From: Brucella anthropi_A
GTDB taxonomy: Bacteria; Pseudomonadota; Alphaproteobacteria; Rhizobiales; Rhizobiaceae
Direction: 5' to 3'
NCBI RefSeq assembly: GCF_046630315.1
Contig: NZ_LQBD01000024.1
Location: forward strand, 1-64,000
Length of the DNA stretch: 64,000 bases
A model generated the notes under the pieces. It made no database searches. It worked only from the letters and a program-made list of their open reading frames with translations, and was not told the DNA's origin. The position numbers and the translations under genes are program-made. Shown here piece by piece: positions 25,063 through 33,779 of the stretch; position 1 is the first letter of the stretch, and every line of letters begins with the position of its first letter.

Positions 25063-27387
25063 TTAGAACTTGCCCGAACGCGGAAACCCCTTCGGCACCA
25101 GACGGCCGGCAGAGGCGCGAGCGCCGATCCATTCGACCAGCTCTTCCTTGCTGCGATTGAAGGTGCGTTCTGCTGAATCCTGCCAGGAAAGCCCTTCGGC
25201 AATGGCAAAGGTGCGGACGTCGGACACACCGCCATCCTTGTACTTCTGCAGGCGCACGCCCTTGCCGCGGGTCATTTCCGGAATGTCGGAAAGCGGGAAG
25301 ACCACCATCTTGCGGTTCTCGCCCACCACTGCGATATGATCGCCGGAAACACGCTGGCAAAGCTTCGCCTCATCCGGCGCTTTCACGTTCATCACCTGCT
25401 TGCCCTTGCGGGTATTGGCGACCGCCTCATTTTCCGGCACGATGAAACCGTTGCCCTCGTGGCTGACGAGCAGCAGCTTGGCCGAAGGATCATGCACGAA
25501 GGCCGTCAGAATGTCCTGATCGTTTTCCATATCGACCAGAATGCGGATCGGTTCGCCATGGCCGCGACCGCCCGGCAGCGTGTTCGCGCCGATGGTGAAG
25601 AACTTGCCGCCCGTCGTGAAGAACAGAAGCTTGTCCGTCGTCTCGGCATGGAAAGCGAGCTTGAGCTTGTCGCCTTCCTTGAAAGCGAGCGTCGCGAAAT
25701 CGGCCAGATGCCCCTTCATCGCGCGCAGCCAGCCCTTTTCCGACACCACGATGGTAACAGGCTCGCGCTCGATCATCGCGTGATGGATATCTTCCAGATC
25801 ATGCGTCGGTGCACCGGCAAAAGTCGTGCGGCGCCTGCCAAGTTCCGTCGTCGGGCCGAACTTTTCCCGTACCGCCTTGATTTCGGCGCTGATCTTCTTC
25901 CATCGGCGGATTTCACCACGGCTATCTGTACTAAGCAGATCTTCCAAATCAGCTTTTTCAGCAGTTAAACTGTCAAACTCCTTGCGGATTTCGAATTCCT
26001 CAAGCTTGCGCAAGGAACGCAGGCGCATATTGAGGATCGACTCGGCCTGAACGTCGGTCAGTTCGAAAGCCCGCATCAGTTCCTGTTTCGGCTCATCCTC
26101 CTCGCGGATGATGCGGATCACCTCATCCAGATTGAGATAGGCGATCAGGAAGCCGCCAAGGATCTCCAGACGCCTTTCGATTTCCGCCAGACGGAACTGC
26201 GAGCGGCGGACAAGCACTTCCTTGCGATGGTCGAGCCATTCGCGCAGAACGCTGCCCAGCGACAGGACATTCGGCACCTTGCCGTGCGACAGCACATTCA
26301 TGTTCAAGGAGACGCGGCTTTCCAGTTCGGTCAGCTTGAACAGCGATTCCATCAGCAATTCAGGATCGACGGTACGGTTCTTCGGCTCCAGAACGATGCG
26401 GATGTCTTCCGCCGATTCATCGCGAATGTCGTCGAGCAGCGGCAGCTTCTTTGCCAGCAGCAATTCCGCGATCTTTTCGATGAGGCGCGACTTCTGCACC
26501 TGATAGGGAATTTCGGTGACGACGATCACCCAGGTGCCGCGATTGCCCTCTTCCTTTTCCCAGCGGGCGCGCACGCGAAATGCGCCGCGACCCGTGCGAT
26601 AGGCCTCAAGGATATTGCCATGCTCTTCGACAAGGATGCCGCCGGTCGGGAAATCCGGGCCGCGCACCTTGCATTTCAAAAGTGCGGCCGGATCGGTCTG
26701 GGCTTCCTGCTCGATCTGCGCCCATTGTTCCGGCGAGGTAACAAGTTCCTCCACCGGCGCATCGAAATGATTGATGAGATAGAGCGCCGACGAGCAAAGC
26801 TCCGCCACATTATGCGGCGGAATATTGGTGGCCATGCCGACCGCGATGCCCGCCGAACCATTGGCCAGCAGGTTCGGGAAAGCGCCCGGCAGAACGATGG
26901 GCTCCTCGTCCTCCTCATTATAGGTCGGGCGGAAATCGATGGCGTTTTCGTTGATACCTTCCAGCAGCAGCGTCGCCACTTCCGTCATGCGCGCTTCGGT
27001 GTAGCGCATGGCAGCCGCATTATCGCCGTCGATATTGCCGAAATTGCCCTGCCCGTCCACGAGCGGATAACGCACCGCGAAATCCTGCGCCAGACGCACC
27101 AGCGCGTCATAGATCGAGGCATCGCCATGAGGATGGAACTTGCCCATCACGTCGCCCACGATACGGGCGCATTTCGCATAAGCCTGATCGGGATTGAGGC
27201 GCAAGAGACGCATGGCGTGCATGATGCGGCGGTGCACCGGCTTCAGGCCGTCGCGCACATCCGGCAGCGCACGATGCATGATCGTCGACAGCGCATAAGC
27301 GAGGTAACGTTCCTCGAGAGCCGATTTGAGATCGACCCGCTCGATGTGTTCTTCGCCGTCATCCGGCGGAATCAGACTTTTTCCCAT
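25063..27387 (-). CDS. parC: DNA topoisomerase IV subunit A
   Basis: 774 aa. It decatenates chromosomes with ParE. The catalytic Tyr129 is in AAAMRYTEARMT. The quinolone region reads GKFHPHGDASIYDAL, where the position equivalent to E. coli Ser80 is Ala90. The C-terminal half carries beta-pinwheel repeats. Start at ATG 27387, with GAGAGA upstream. Confidence 0.95.
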   Translation of the reverse strand: MGKSLIPPDDGEEHIERVDLKSALEERYLAYALSTIMHRALPDVRDGLKPVHRRIMHAMRLLRLNPDQAYAKCARIVGDVMGKFHPHGDASIYDALVRLAQDFAVRYPLVDGQGNFGNIDGDNAAAMRYTEARMTEVATLLLEGINENAIDFRPTYNEEDEEPIVLPGAFPNLLANGSAGIAVGMATNIPPHNVAELCSSALYLINHFDAPVEELVTSPEQWAQIEQEAQTDPAALLKCKVRGPDFPTGGILVEEHGNILEAYRTGRGAFRVRARWEKEEGNRGTWVIVVTEIPYQVQKSRLIEKIAELLLAKKLPLLDDIRDESAEDIRIVLEPKNRTVDPELLMESLFKLTELESRVSLNMNVLSHGKVPNVLSLGSVLREWLDHRKEVLVRRSQFRLAEIERRLEILGGFLIAYLNLDEVIRIIREEDEPKQELMRAFELTDVQAESILNMRLRSLRKLEEFEIRKEFDSLTAEKADLEDLLSTDSRGEIRRWKKISAEIKAVREKFGPTTELGRRRTTFAGAPTHDLEDIHHAMIEREPVTIVVSEKGWLRAMKGHLADFATLAFKEGDKLKLAFHAETTDKLLFFTTGGKFFTIGANTLPGGRGHGEPIRILVDMENDQDILTAFVHDPSAKLLLVSHEGNGFIVPENEAVANTRKGKQVMNVKAPDEAKLCQRVSGDHIAVVGENRKMVVFPLSDIPEMTRGKGVRLQKYKDGGVSDVRTFAIAEGLSWQDSAERTFNRSKEELVEWIGARASAGRLVPKGFPRSGKF

Positions 27388-27611
27388 GTCTCTCAGTACC
27401 AACTGCGCGATTCGTCAGCAAGGGTTGAGGAGAACCAATCCAGTACATTCGTCACCCACAGTCGCAATCCTGCCGCCATTTGTGGCCTATAGAGTTGCCA
27501 GAAGCAAATTTGTGCGGCTGCAATCGCGGGCTGAGGAAATCATGCTGTTATCGCGCATGATTTCCGCCTATGAAAGCCGCGCTACATCAAGGATTAAGGC
27601 AGGAGCTTCGA

Positions 27612-28808
27612 ATGCAGGTTTTCGTCAATCTCAAGCCAGCGGCCCGTGTTCTGGCAGCCGGCACAGCACTTTCGCTGCTTTTCGGCAGCGCGGCCATGGC
27701 AGCCGATGCCAATGCGGTCGCCGAGCGCATCAAGGCGCTTTACGCAAAACAGGGCGGCGAACTGAGCTTCGCCAATGTCGAGGCGAACGGCGCCGATATC
27801 GTGCTTCAGGGCACCAGGATCAAGCTGCCGACGGTGGACGAAGACGAAACCGCGCTTGGCGACGTGACGCTCCAGAACGTTCAGGATACGCCGGATGGCG
27901 GCTACATCATAGAGCAGGTCACTGTGCCCGATCTTGCCTTTACCGGACAGAAGGACAAGAACGACAAGGCCGAGATCAAGGGCCTCTCGATGCAGAATGT
28001 GCATATCCCGTCGGAAACGGCCAAGGGCCCGCTCGGCAGCGTGGTCATGTATGACAAGCTGAAGATCGACGAGATCCAGTTCGGCAAGCCCGGCACGGAT
28101 GGCGCCACGGTGAAGGGGTTCGACCTGTCGCTCGACACCTCCAACAAGGCCGAGAAGATCGACTATGTCTGGACGGTTGCCAATATCGACGCGACCTTTG
28201 AAAAGGGCGACAAGAACCCGCTCGCCCCGCTTGGCATGAACAGCTTCAACGGTTCGCTGAACTCGCGGGGAAGCTGGTCGCCGAAAACCGGCGACACATC
28301 GCTCGACCAGATGGAGATTCAGGCAGCCGAACTCGGCAAGATCAACATCACCGGCAGTCTCGGCGGATATGACCTGGCTTTCCTCGAAGCCGTCCAGAAG
28401 ACACAGGAAAGCATGAACAAGGCCGACGCCGACAAGGATGCCGCCGGTCTTGCCATTCTGGGCCTGGCGGAACAATTGAACCTGAAGAACCTGTCGATCC
28501 GCTTCGACAACGACACGCTTGCCCAGAAGCTTCTCGACTATTACGGCAAGCAGCAGGGTGCCGACGGCAAGCAGCTTGGCCAGCAAATGAAGATGATGGT
28601 TCCGCTGATGGCAACGCAGCTGAAGAACCCGGAATTCGCCCAGCAGCTCAAGGCCGCGTCCGACAAGTTCTTCGACGATCCGAAATCGCTGACCATCAGT
28701 GCCGCGCCGGACCAGCCCGTAACCTTCGCTTCCATCGTTGCCACCGCATCGCTGGACCCGACGAAGATCATCCAGCTTCTGAAAGTCAGCGTCGACGCCA
28801 ACAATTGA
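27612..28808 (+). CDS. Secreted conserved protein of unknown function
   Basis: 398 aa. A cleavable signal (AAMA-AD near residue 30) is followed by a mostly beta-rich region with repeated phrases such as KGLSMQNVHIP and KGFDLSLDTS, and a Gln/Lys-rich helical segment near 260-340. AGGAG is 6 nt before ATG 27612. No enzyme motif is visible. It is conserved in Rhizobiales as a periplasmic protein, and two terminators follow. Confidence 0.75.
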   Translation: MQVFVNLKPAARVLAAGTALSLLFGSAAMAADANAVAERIKALYAKQGGELSFANVEANGADIVLQGTRIKLPTVDEDETALGDVTLQNVQDTPDGGYIIEQVTVPDLAFTGQKDKNDKAEIKGLSMQNVHIPSETAKGPLGSVVMYDKLKIDEIQFGKPGTDGATVKGFDLSLDTSNKAEKIDYVWTVANIDATFEKGDKNPLAPLGMNSFNGSLNSRGSWSPKTGDTSLDQMEIQAAELGKINITGSLGGYDLAFLEAVQKTQESMNKADADKDAAGLAILGLAEQLNLKNLSIRFDNDTLAQKLLDYYGKQQGADGKQLGQQMKMMVPLMATQLKNPEFAQQLKAASDKFFDDPKSLTISAAPDQPVTFASIVATASLDPTKIIQLLKVSVDANN

Positions 28809-28813
28809 AAAAC

Positions 28814-28845
28814 AAGCCCGGTGAGTTTCCTCACCGGGCTTTTTC
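28814..28845 (+). terminator. Terminator 1 after the secreted protein gene
   Basis: Perfect 10-bp stem AGCCCGGTGA/TCACCGGGCT followed by TTTTC. Confidence 0.9.
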
Positions 28846-28855
28846 AAAGGCAATG

Positions 28856-28883
28856 AAAACCCGGCTCAAGGCCGGGTTTTTTG
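28856..28883. terminator. Second, tandem terminator between convergent genes
   Basis: AAAACCCGGC/GCCGGGTTTT with a 5-nt loop and TT after it; the A tract on the other side makes it usable for aspS as well. Confidence 0.85.
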
Positions 28884-28890
28884 TCTGTTT

Positions 28891-28995
28891 TAGAGCATTT
28901 CCAGCAAAAGTGCGAAGCGGTTTTGCGTCGGATAATGCGTGAAGACAAATAGATAGAGCGGTTCCGACGATTCCGTTTAAACCGGAACCGCTCTA
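28891..28995. repeat. Complete 105-bp Bru-RS-like palindromic element
   Basis: Exactly 105 bp from TAGAGC (28891) to GCTCTA (28995), the size reported for Bru-RS2. It includes AAAAGTGCGAAGCGGTTTTG and an inner AGAGCGGTTCC/GGAACCGCTCT. Its right-end CTA is the reverse of the TAG stop of aspS. Confidence 0.88.
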
Positions 28996-30780
28996 GCTTT
29001 TCTGTACCGGTGCCAGACGGATATGCAGATCGCGCAGCTGCGCGGGCGTCACATCCGAAGGCGCGTTCATCAGAAGGTCGAGCGCCTGCTGGTTCATCGG
29101 GAACAGCGAGATTTCGCGCAGGTTCTTCGCGCCGACCAGAAGCATGATGACGCGGTCGATACCCGCCGCCATGCCGCCATGCGGAGGCGCGCCATACTGG
29201 AATGCGCGGTAAAGACCGCCGAAACGCTCTTCCACGTCCTGCTGGCTAAGGCCGACCTTTTCAAAGGCCTTGACCATGACGTCCGGCAGCTGGTTGCGGA
29301 TCGAACCGGAGGCAATCTCGAAGCCATTGCAGACGAGGTCGTACTGGTAGGCCTTGATTTCCAGCGGATCCTGGTTTTCCAGCGCGTCCATACCGCCCTG
29401 CGGCATGGAGAACGGATTGTGCGCGAAGTCGAGCTTCTTGTTGTCCTCGTCCCATTCGTAGAACGGGAAGTCGATGATCCAGGCGAGTTCGAAACGGTCG
29501 CGATCGACGAGGTTCAGTTCCTCGCCAGCGCGCGTGCGGGCATCGCCCGCGAACTTGTAGAACTTGGACGGCAGGCCGGCCACGAAGAAGCAGGCATCGC
29601 CATCGCCGAGGCCAAGCTGGTTGCGCAGCGCTTCGGTGCGTTCCTCGCCGATGTTCTTGGCAATCGGGCCTGCGCCTTCGAGCTTGTCGCCTTCCTTGCG
29701 CCAGAAGATATAGCCGAGGCCCGGCTGGCCCTCGCCCTGCGCCCAGGAGTTCATGCGGTCGCAGAAGGCGCGCGAACCGCCCGTCTTGGCGGGGATTGCC
29801 CAGACTTCGACCTTCGGGTCGTTGGCGATCATGTTTGCGAAGACCTTGAAGCCGGAGCCCGCAAAATGGTCGGTCACGGCCTGCATCTCGATCGGGTTGC
29901 GCAGGTCCGGCTTGTCCGAGCCATAGGTGCGGATCGCGTCATCATAGGCGATGCGGCGGAACTTCTGCGTCACCGGCTTGCCTTCGGCGAACTCTTCGAA
30001 GATGCCGCGCATGACGGGTTCCATCGTTTCCCAGACTTCTTCCTGGGTCACGAAGCTCATTTCAAGGTCGAGCTGATAGAACTCGCCCGGCAGGCGGTCG
30101 GCACGCGGGTCTTCGTCGCGGAAGCAGGGCGCGATCTGGAAATAGCGGTCGAAACCGGCCACCATCAGAAGCTGCTTGTATTGCTGCGGCGCCTGCGGCA
30201 GCGCGTAGAACTTGCCTTCATGAATACGGCTCGGCACGAGGAAGTCGCGCGCGCCTTCCGGCGAGGAAGCCGTCAGGATCGGCGTGGTGAACTCGTTGAA
30301 GCCGATTTCGGTCATGCGGCGACGCATCGCGGCAATGATCTTCGTGCGGCTCATGATGTTCTTGTGCAGCGTTTCGCGGCGCAGATCGAGGAAGCGGTAT
30401 TTCAGGCGGATATCTTCCGGATAGTCCGGCTCGCCGAAGACCGGCAGCGGCAATTCCTTGGCGGCGGCCAGCACTTCGATTTCGGTTGCGAAAATCTCGA
30501 CTTCGCCGGTCGGCAGATTCGCATTGACCGCATCGTCGGCACGGGCCTTCACTTCACCATCGACGCGGATGACCCACTCGCCGCGAACGGTTTCGGCAAC
30601 CTTGAAGGCGGGCGAATCGGGATCGGCCACGATCTGGGTAATGCCGTAATGATCGCGGAGATCGATGAAGAGAATGCCGCCATGGTCACGGACGCGATGA
30701 ACCCAGCCGGACAGACGGACAGTCGAACCAACGTCCGTCTTGCGAAGGGCTGCGCAGGTATGGCTGCGGTAACGGTGCAT
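28993..30780 (-). CDS. aspS: Aspartyl-tRNA synthetase (Asp/Asn type)
   Basis: 595 aa class II synthetase. N-terminal OB-fold (STVRLSGWVHRVRDHGGILFIDLRD), motif 2 (FRDEDPRADRLPGEFYQLDLEMSF), GAD insertion and motif 3 (HGGMAAGIDRV). Bacterial-type enzymes in organisms using the amidotransferase route are usually non-discriminating and also charge tRNA-Asn. Its TAG stop is the terminal triplet of a Bru-RS-like element. Confidence 0.96.
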   Translation of the reverse strand: MHRYRSHTCAALRKTDVGSTVRLSGWVHRVRDHGGILFIDLRDHYGITQIVADPDSPAFKVAETVRGEWVIRVDGEVKARADDAVNANLPTGEVEIFATEIEVLAAAKELPLPVFGEPDYPEDIRLKYRFLDLRRETLHKNIMSRTKIIAAMRRRMTEIGFNEFTTPILTASSPEGARDFLVPSRIHEGKFYALPQAPQQYKQLLMVAGFDRYFQIAPCFRDEDPRADRLPGEFYQLDLEMSFVTQEEVWETMEPVMRGIFEEFAEGKPVTQKFRRIAYDDAIRTYGSDKPDLRNPIEMQAVTDHFAGSGFKVFANMIANDPKVEVWAIPAKTGGSRAFCDRMNSWAQGEGQPGLGYIFWRKEGDKLEGAGPIAKNIGEERTEALRNQLGLGDGDACFFVAGLPSKFYKFAGDARTRAGEELNLVDRDRFELAWIIDFPFYEWDEDNKKLDFAHNPFSMPQGGMDALENQDPLEIKAYQYDLVCNGFEIASGSIRNQLPDVMVKAFEKVGLSQQDVEERFGGLYRAFQYGAPPHGGMAAGIDRVIMLLVGAKNLREISLFPMNQQALDLLMNAPSDVTPAQLRDLHIRLAPVQKS

Positions 30781-31007
30781 GATTTCTGCCTTTTGGAATA
30801 GGATAAGTCAGTGCAGGCAAAGCGCTGCAATTCTGGGCGGAAAAGCGCATTTTGACCGGGTTTTGTCAAGCCTGCATTCCCGACAAGGCTGTGCAACGGC
30901 GCTCCATGACATAAGGTGACGACAAAAAACACTATTTGCACTTGTTATACGGCGCATTTTGCGCATTCTTTCGCGACAAGCGGCCGCGCTTTCTCTAAAA
31001 GGTAGAC

Positions 31008-32165
31008 ATGCATCTCATCACGACGACAGAGGCCCTCGAAGAGGCCGTATCCGCCCTTGCCAAATCCGATTTCGTCACGGTCGACACGGAGTTCATCCGT
31101 GAAACGACGTTCTGGCCGGAATTGTGCCTGATCCAGATGGCGTCGCCCGACCACACCGCACTGGTGGACGCGCTCGCGCCGGGGCTGGACCTTGCGCCCT
31201 TCTTTCGCCTGATGGCGGATGAAAAGATCGTCAAGGTTTTCCACGCCGCGCGACAGGACATCGAAATCGTCTTCCATCTCGGCGGCCTCATCCCCTCGCC
31301 GGTCTTCGACAGTCAGGTGGCGGCGATGGTCTGCGGGTTTGGCGATGCCATTTCCTATGACCAGCTTGTGCAGAAGGTCACAGGCAAGCATATCGACAAG
31401 TCGTCGCGCTTCACCGACTGGCGCCGCCGCCCGCTGTCCGACAAGCAGCTCGACTACGCGCTGGCCGACGTCACCTATCTGCGCGACATCTACCTCTATC
31501 TGAAGGAAGAGCTTCGCAAAGAAGGGCGCAGCGAGTGGGTGAATGAGGAAATGGCGGTGCTCACCGCCCGCGAAACCTACGACCTGCATCCCGACGATGC
31601 ATGGCGGCGTGTGAAGGCGCGCGTGCGCAAGCCGCTGGAGCTTGCCATCGTGCAGGCCGTTGCCGCCTGGCGCGAGCGCGAAGCGCGCGAGCGCAATGTG
31701 CCGCGCGGCCGCATCATCAAGGACGACACGATTGCCGAAATCGCACAGCAGCAGCCGCGTGATGCGGAAGCGCTCGGCCGCCTTCGTTCCATCCCCAAGG
31801 GCTGGGAACGTTCGGCACAGGCGGCGGGCCTCGTCGCGGCGATCCAGTCCGCGCTTGAAATCCCCAAGGAAGACCTGCCGAAATTGCCGAAGCCGTCCCA
31901 TTCGTCGGAAGGCAGCGCGGCGGCGGCGGATATTCTCAAGGTCCTGCTCAAGCTTGTGACGGAAGAGCACGGCGTCGCGGCGAAGATCGTGGCAAGCTCC
32001 GACGATATCGACAAGATCGCTTCCGAAGGCGACAAGGCCAATGTGCCTGCCCTGCATGGCTGGCGCCGCGAGGTCTTCGGCCAGAAGGCACTCGATCTCA
32101 TCGACGGCAAGATCGGCATCAAGTTCGAGAACCGGCGGATCAGGGCGGTTGAGTTAGGGCAGTAA
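31008..32165 (+). CDS. rnd: Ribonuclease D
   Basis: 385 aa 3'-5' exoribonuclease in tRNA maturation. The DEDDy active site is visible: Asp26 and Glu28 (VDTEF), Asp84 (HAARQDIEIVF), Tyr150 and Asp154 (LDYALADVTYL), followed by HRDC-type helices. AAAAGG precedes the ATG. It is divergent from aspS. Confidence 0.95.
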   Translation: MHLITTTEALEEAVSALAKSDFVTVDTEFIRETTFWPELCLIQMASPDHTALVDALAPGLDLAPFFRLMADEKIVKVFHAARQDIEIVFHLGGLIPSPVFDSQVAAMVCGFGDAISYDQLVQKVTGKHIDKSSRFTDWRRRPLSDKQLDYALADVTYLRDIYLYLKEELRKEGRSEWVNEEMAVLTARETYDLHPDDAWRRVKARVRKPLELAIVQAVAAWREREARERNVPRGRIIKDDTIAEIAQQQPRDAEALGRLRSIPKGWERSAQAAGLVAAIQSALEIPKEDLPKLPKPSHSSEGSAAAADILKVLLKLVTEEHGVAAKIVASSDDIDKIASEGDKANVPALHGWRREVFGQKALDLIDGKIGIKFENRRIRAVELGQ

Positions 32166-32171
32166 GTGAGT

Positions 32172-32228
32172 AGGGCAGTAAGGCAGTATGTTTAACGCGA
32201 GCATGAACATACTGCCTTACTGCCCTAT
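32172..32228. terminator. 22-bp perfect inverted repeat between rnd and ppx
   Basis: TAGGGCAGTAAGGCAGTATG.. and its exact complement (32172-32193 with 32207-32228), 13-nt loop. The arms are built from 8-nt units such as TTACTGCC/CTACTGCC that continue to about 32246. It probably acts as a bidirectional terminator for convergent rnd and ppx. Confidence 0.7.
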
Positions 32229-32240
32229 TGCCCTACTGCC

Positions 32241-33779
32241 TTATTCCCTCGTCCCCTCAATCGCCGCATCGCCAACCGCGAAATAGATGGTCTTTCCCGT
32301 CAGCTTCGAAAGTTGTTGCAGGCGGCCCTCAGGGCGGTCCGAAATCAGATCGGCAAGATCGCCGGGAACCACCAGCGCAATGCCGTTTTCCTCCTCGCGC
32401 CACACAAGGCGCGGAATGACGCCGGGCATCGAAGCCGACAGAAGATAGACCACGCGCAGCAAGGCGCCGAGCAGCTTTGCCCTTTCGCGCAGGCGCGGCG
32501 TGGCAAGCTGCACGATTTCCGGCGCGATCTCGTCCTCGATCAGCCCTTCATGGCGATAATAATTGGCAAGCGCCATGAAGGAGCGTCCGGCATGGTCGAT
32601 CCCGCCGAACGAGCCATGGGCGATGATGTTCAGTGCCTGCGAGCCACGATAGTCTGGATGCGCGCGCCAGCTTATATCGGCCACAAGGCAGGCAGCCTGC
32701 CTGTAGCGCACCTCGTTCTCGGTTTCATCGAAGCCGAGAACCGGCAGGGACAAGGTCGTCCAGCTTGCCAGTTCGCGGGCATGGCGCGGCGAACGCGAGC
32801 GCAGGATGGACAATTCGTCCGCCGAGGCCAGCAGCGGGTCGAGCCGCTGCTCGTTCTTCGGCAAAAGCGAATAGAGATAACCCTCGCGCACGCCAAGCGC
32901 CGAGAAGACGATCTTCGAAGGCTGCATCAGCCGAATTGTTTCCAGAAGCACCGTTGCGCCATAGGCGAGAAGCTGGCGGCGGTTTTTCGAAACCGCCTCG
33001 ATGCCCCGCATCGTGTCCAGATTGCCCTTGGCGACACGCTTCAGGAAGCTTTGCGCTTCCACCGGGTCCATTTCATAGCCGTGCATGACATGCAGCGGAT
33101 AGTTCTTCGCCGTCATGTGCAGCTTGGCAAGGTTTCGCCACGTGCCGCCCACCGCATAGAAGACCTGGCCCTGATGCGCCTTCAGAAGCGTCGCCTTGGC
33201 AAGTTCCGTGCGCGCAATCTTCGTCGCCTCGGGCAGTTTCTCGTTGGACATGTCCTGCAAGCGCAGGCCACCCAGCGGCAGGGTGATCCCCTCGCCCACC
33301 TCATGATCGTCCACGGCGACCAGTTCCAGACTGCCGCCGCCAAGGTCGCCCGTTATGCCCTTCGGCTTGTAAAAGCCGGAAATGATGCCGAGCGCCGAAT
33401 AATAGGCCTCCTCCTTGCCGGAGAGCACTTCGATATGGCGACCGAGAATGGCTTCCGCCTGCGCGATGAAGTCCGGCCCGTTTTTCGCCTCGCGCGCCGC
33501 AGCGGTCGCCAGCGCGTGGATCGAAACCGCACCGGCCTGTTCCGCCAGAGCGCGAAAACGCTTCAGCGCACGAAGCGCCGCCTCAACGGATTTCTCGTTG
33601 AGCTTGCCGGTTTTCGCCAGCCCCTTTCCGAGGCCGCAGAGAATTTTTTCGTTGAAAAGCACCGTCGGCGAACGCACGATGCCTTCATAGATGACGACAC
33701 GGATCGAGTTCGAGCCAATGTCGATGACCGCGACGGGTTTCAGTCCCTTCAGGCGGCCTTGTGCTAAAGCTGGACTCAT
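32241..33779 (-). CDS. ppx: Exopolyphosphatase (Ppx/GppA family)
   Basis: 512 aa ASKHA-fold phosphatase. Phosphate 1 motif VAVIDIGSNSIRVVIYE, phosphate 2 GDLGGGSLELVAVD and the C-terminal HD-like region (HAGRSFMALANYYRHEG) are present. It releases phosphate from polyphosphate or pppGpp. Its ATG overlaps the ppk stop (ATGA), giving the classic coupled ppk-ppx pair. Confidence 0.93.
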   Translation of the reverse strand: MSPALAQGRLKGLKPVAVIDIGSNSIRVVIYEGIVRSPTVLFNEKILCGLGKGLAKTGKLNEKSVEAALRALKRFRALAEQAGAVSIHALATAAAREAKNGPDFIAQAEAILGRHIEVLSGKEEAYYSALGIISGFYKPKGITGDLGGGSLELVAVDDHEVGEGITLPLGGLRLQDMSNEKLPEATKIARTELAKATLLKAHQGQVFYAVGGTWRNLAKLHMTAKNYPLHVMHGYEMDPVEAQSFLKRVAKGNLDTMRGIEAVSKNRRQLLAYGATVLLETIRLMQPSKIVFSALGVREGYLYSLLPKNEQRLDPLLASADELSILRSRSPRHARELASWTTLSLPVLGFDETENEVRYRQAACLVADISWRAHPDYRGSQALNIIAHGSFGGIDHAGRSFMALANYYRHEGLIEDEIAPEIVQLATPRLRERAKLLGALLRVVYLLSASMPGVIPRLVWREEENGIALVVPGDLADLISDRPEGRLQQLSKLTGKTIYFAVGDAAIEGTRE

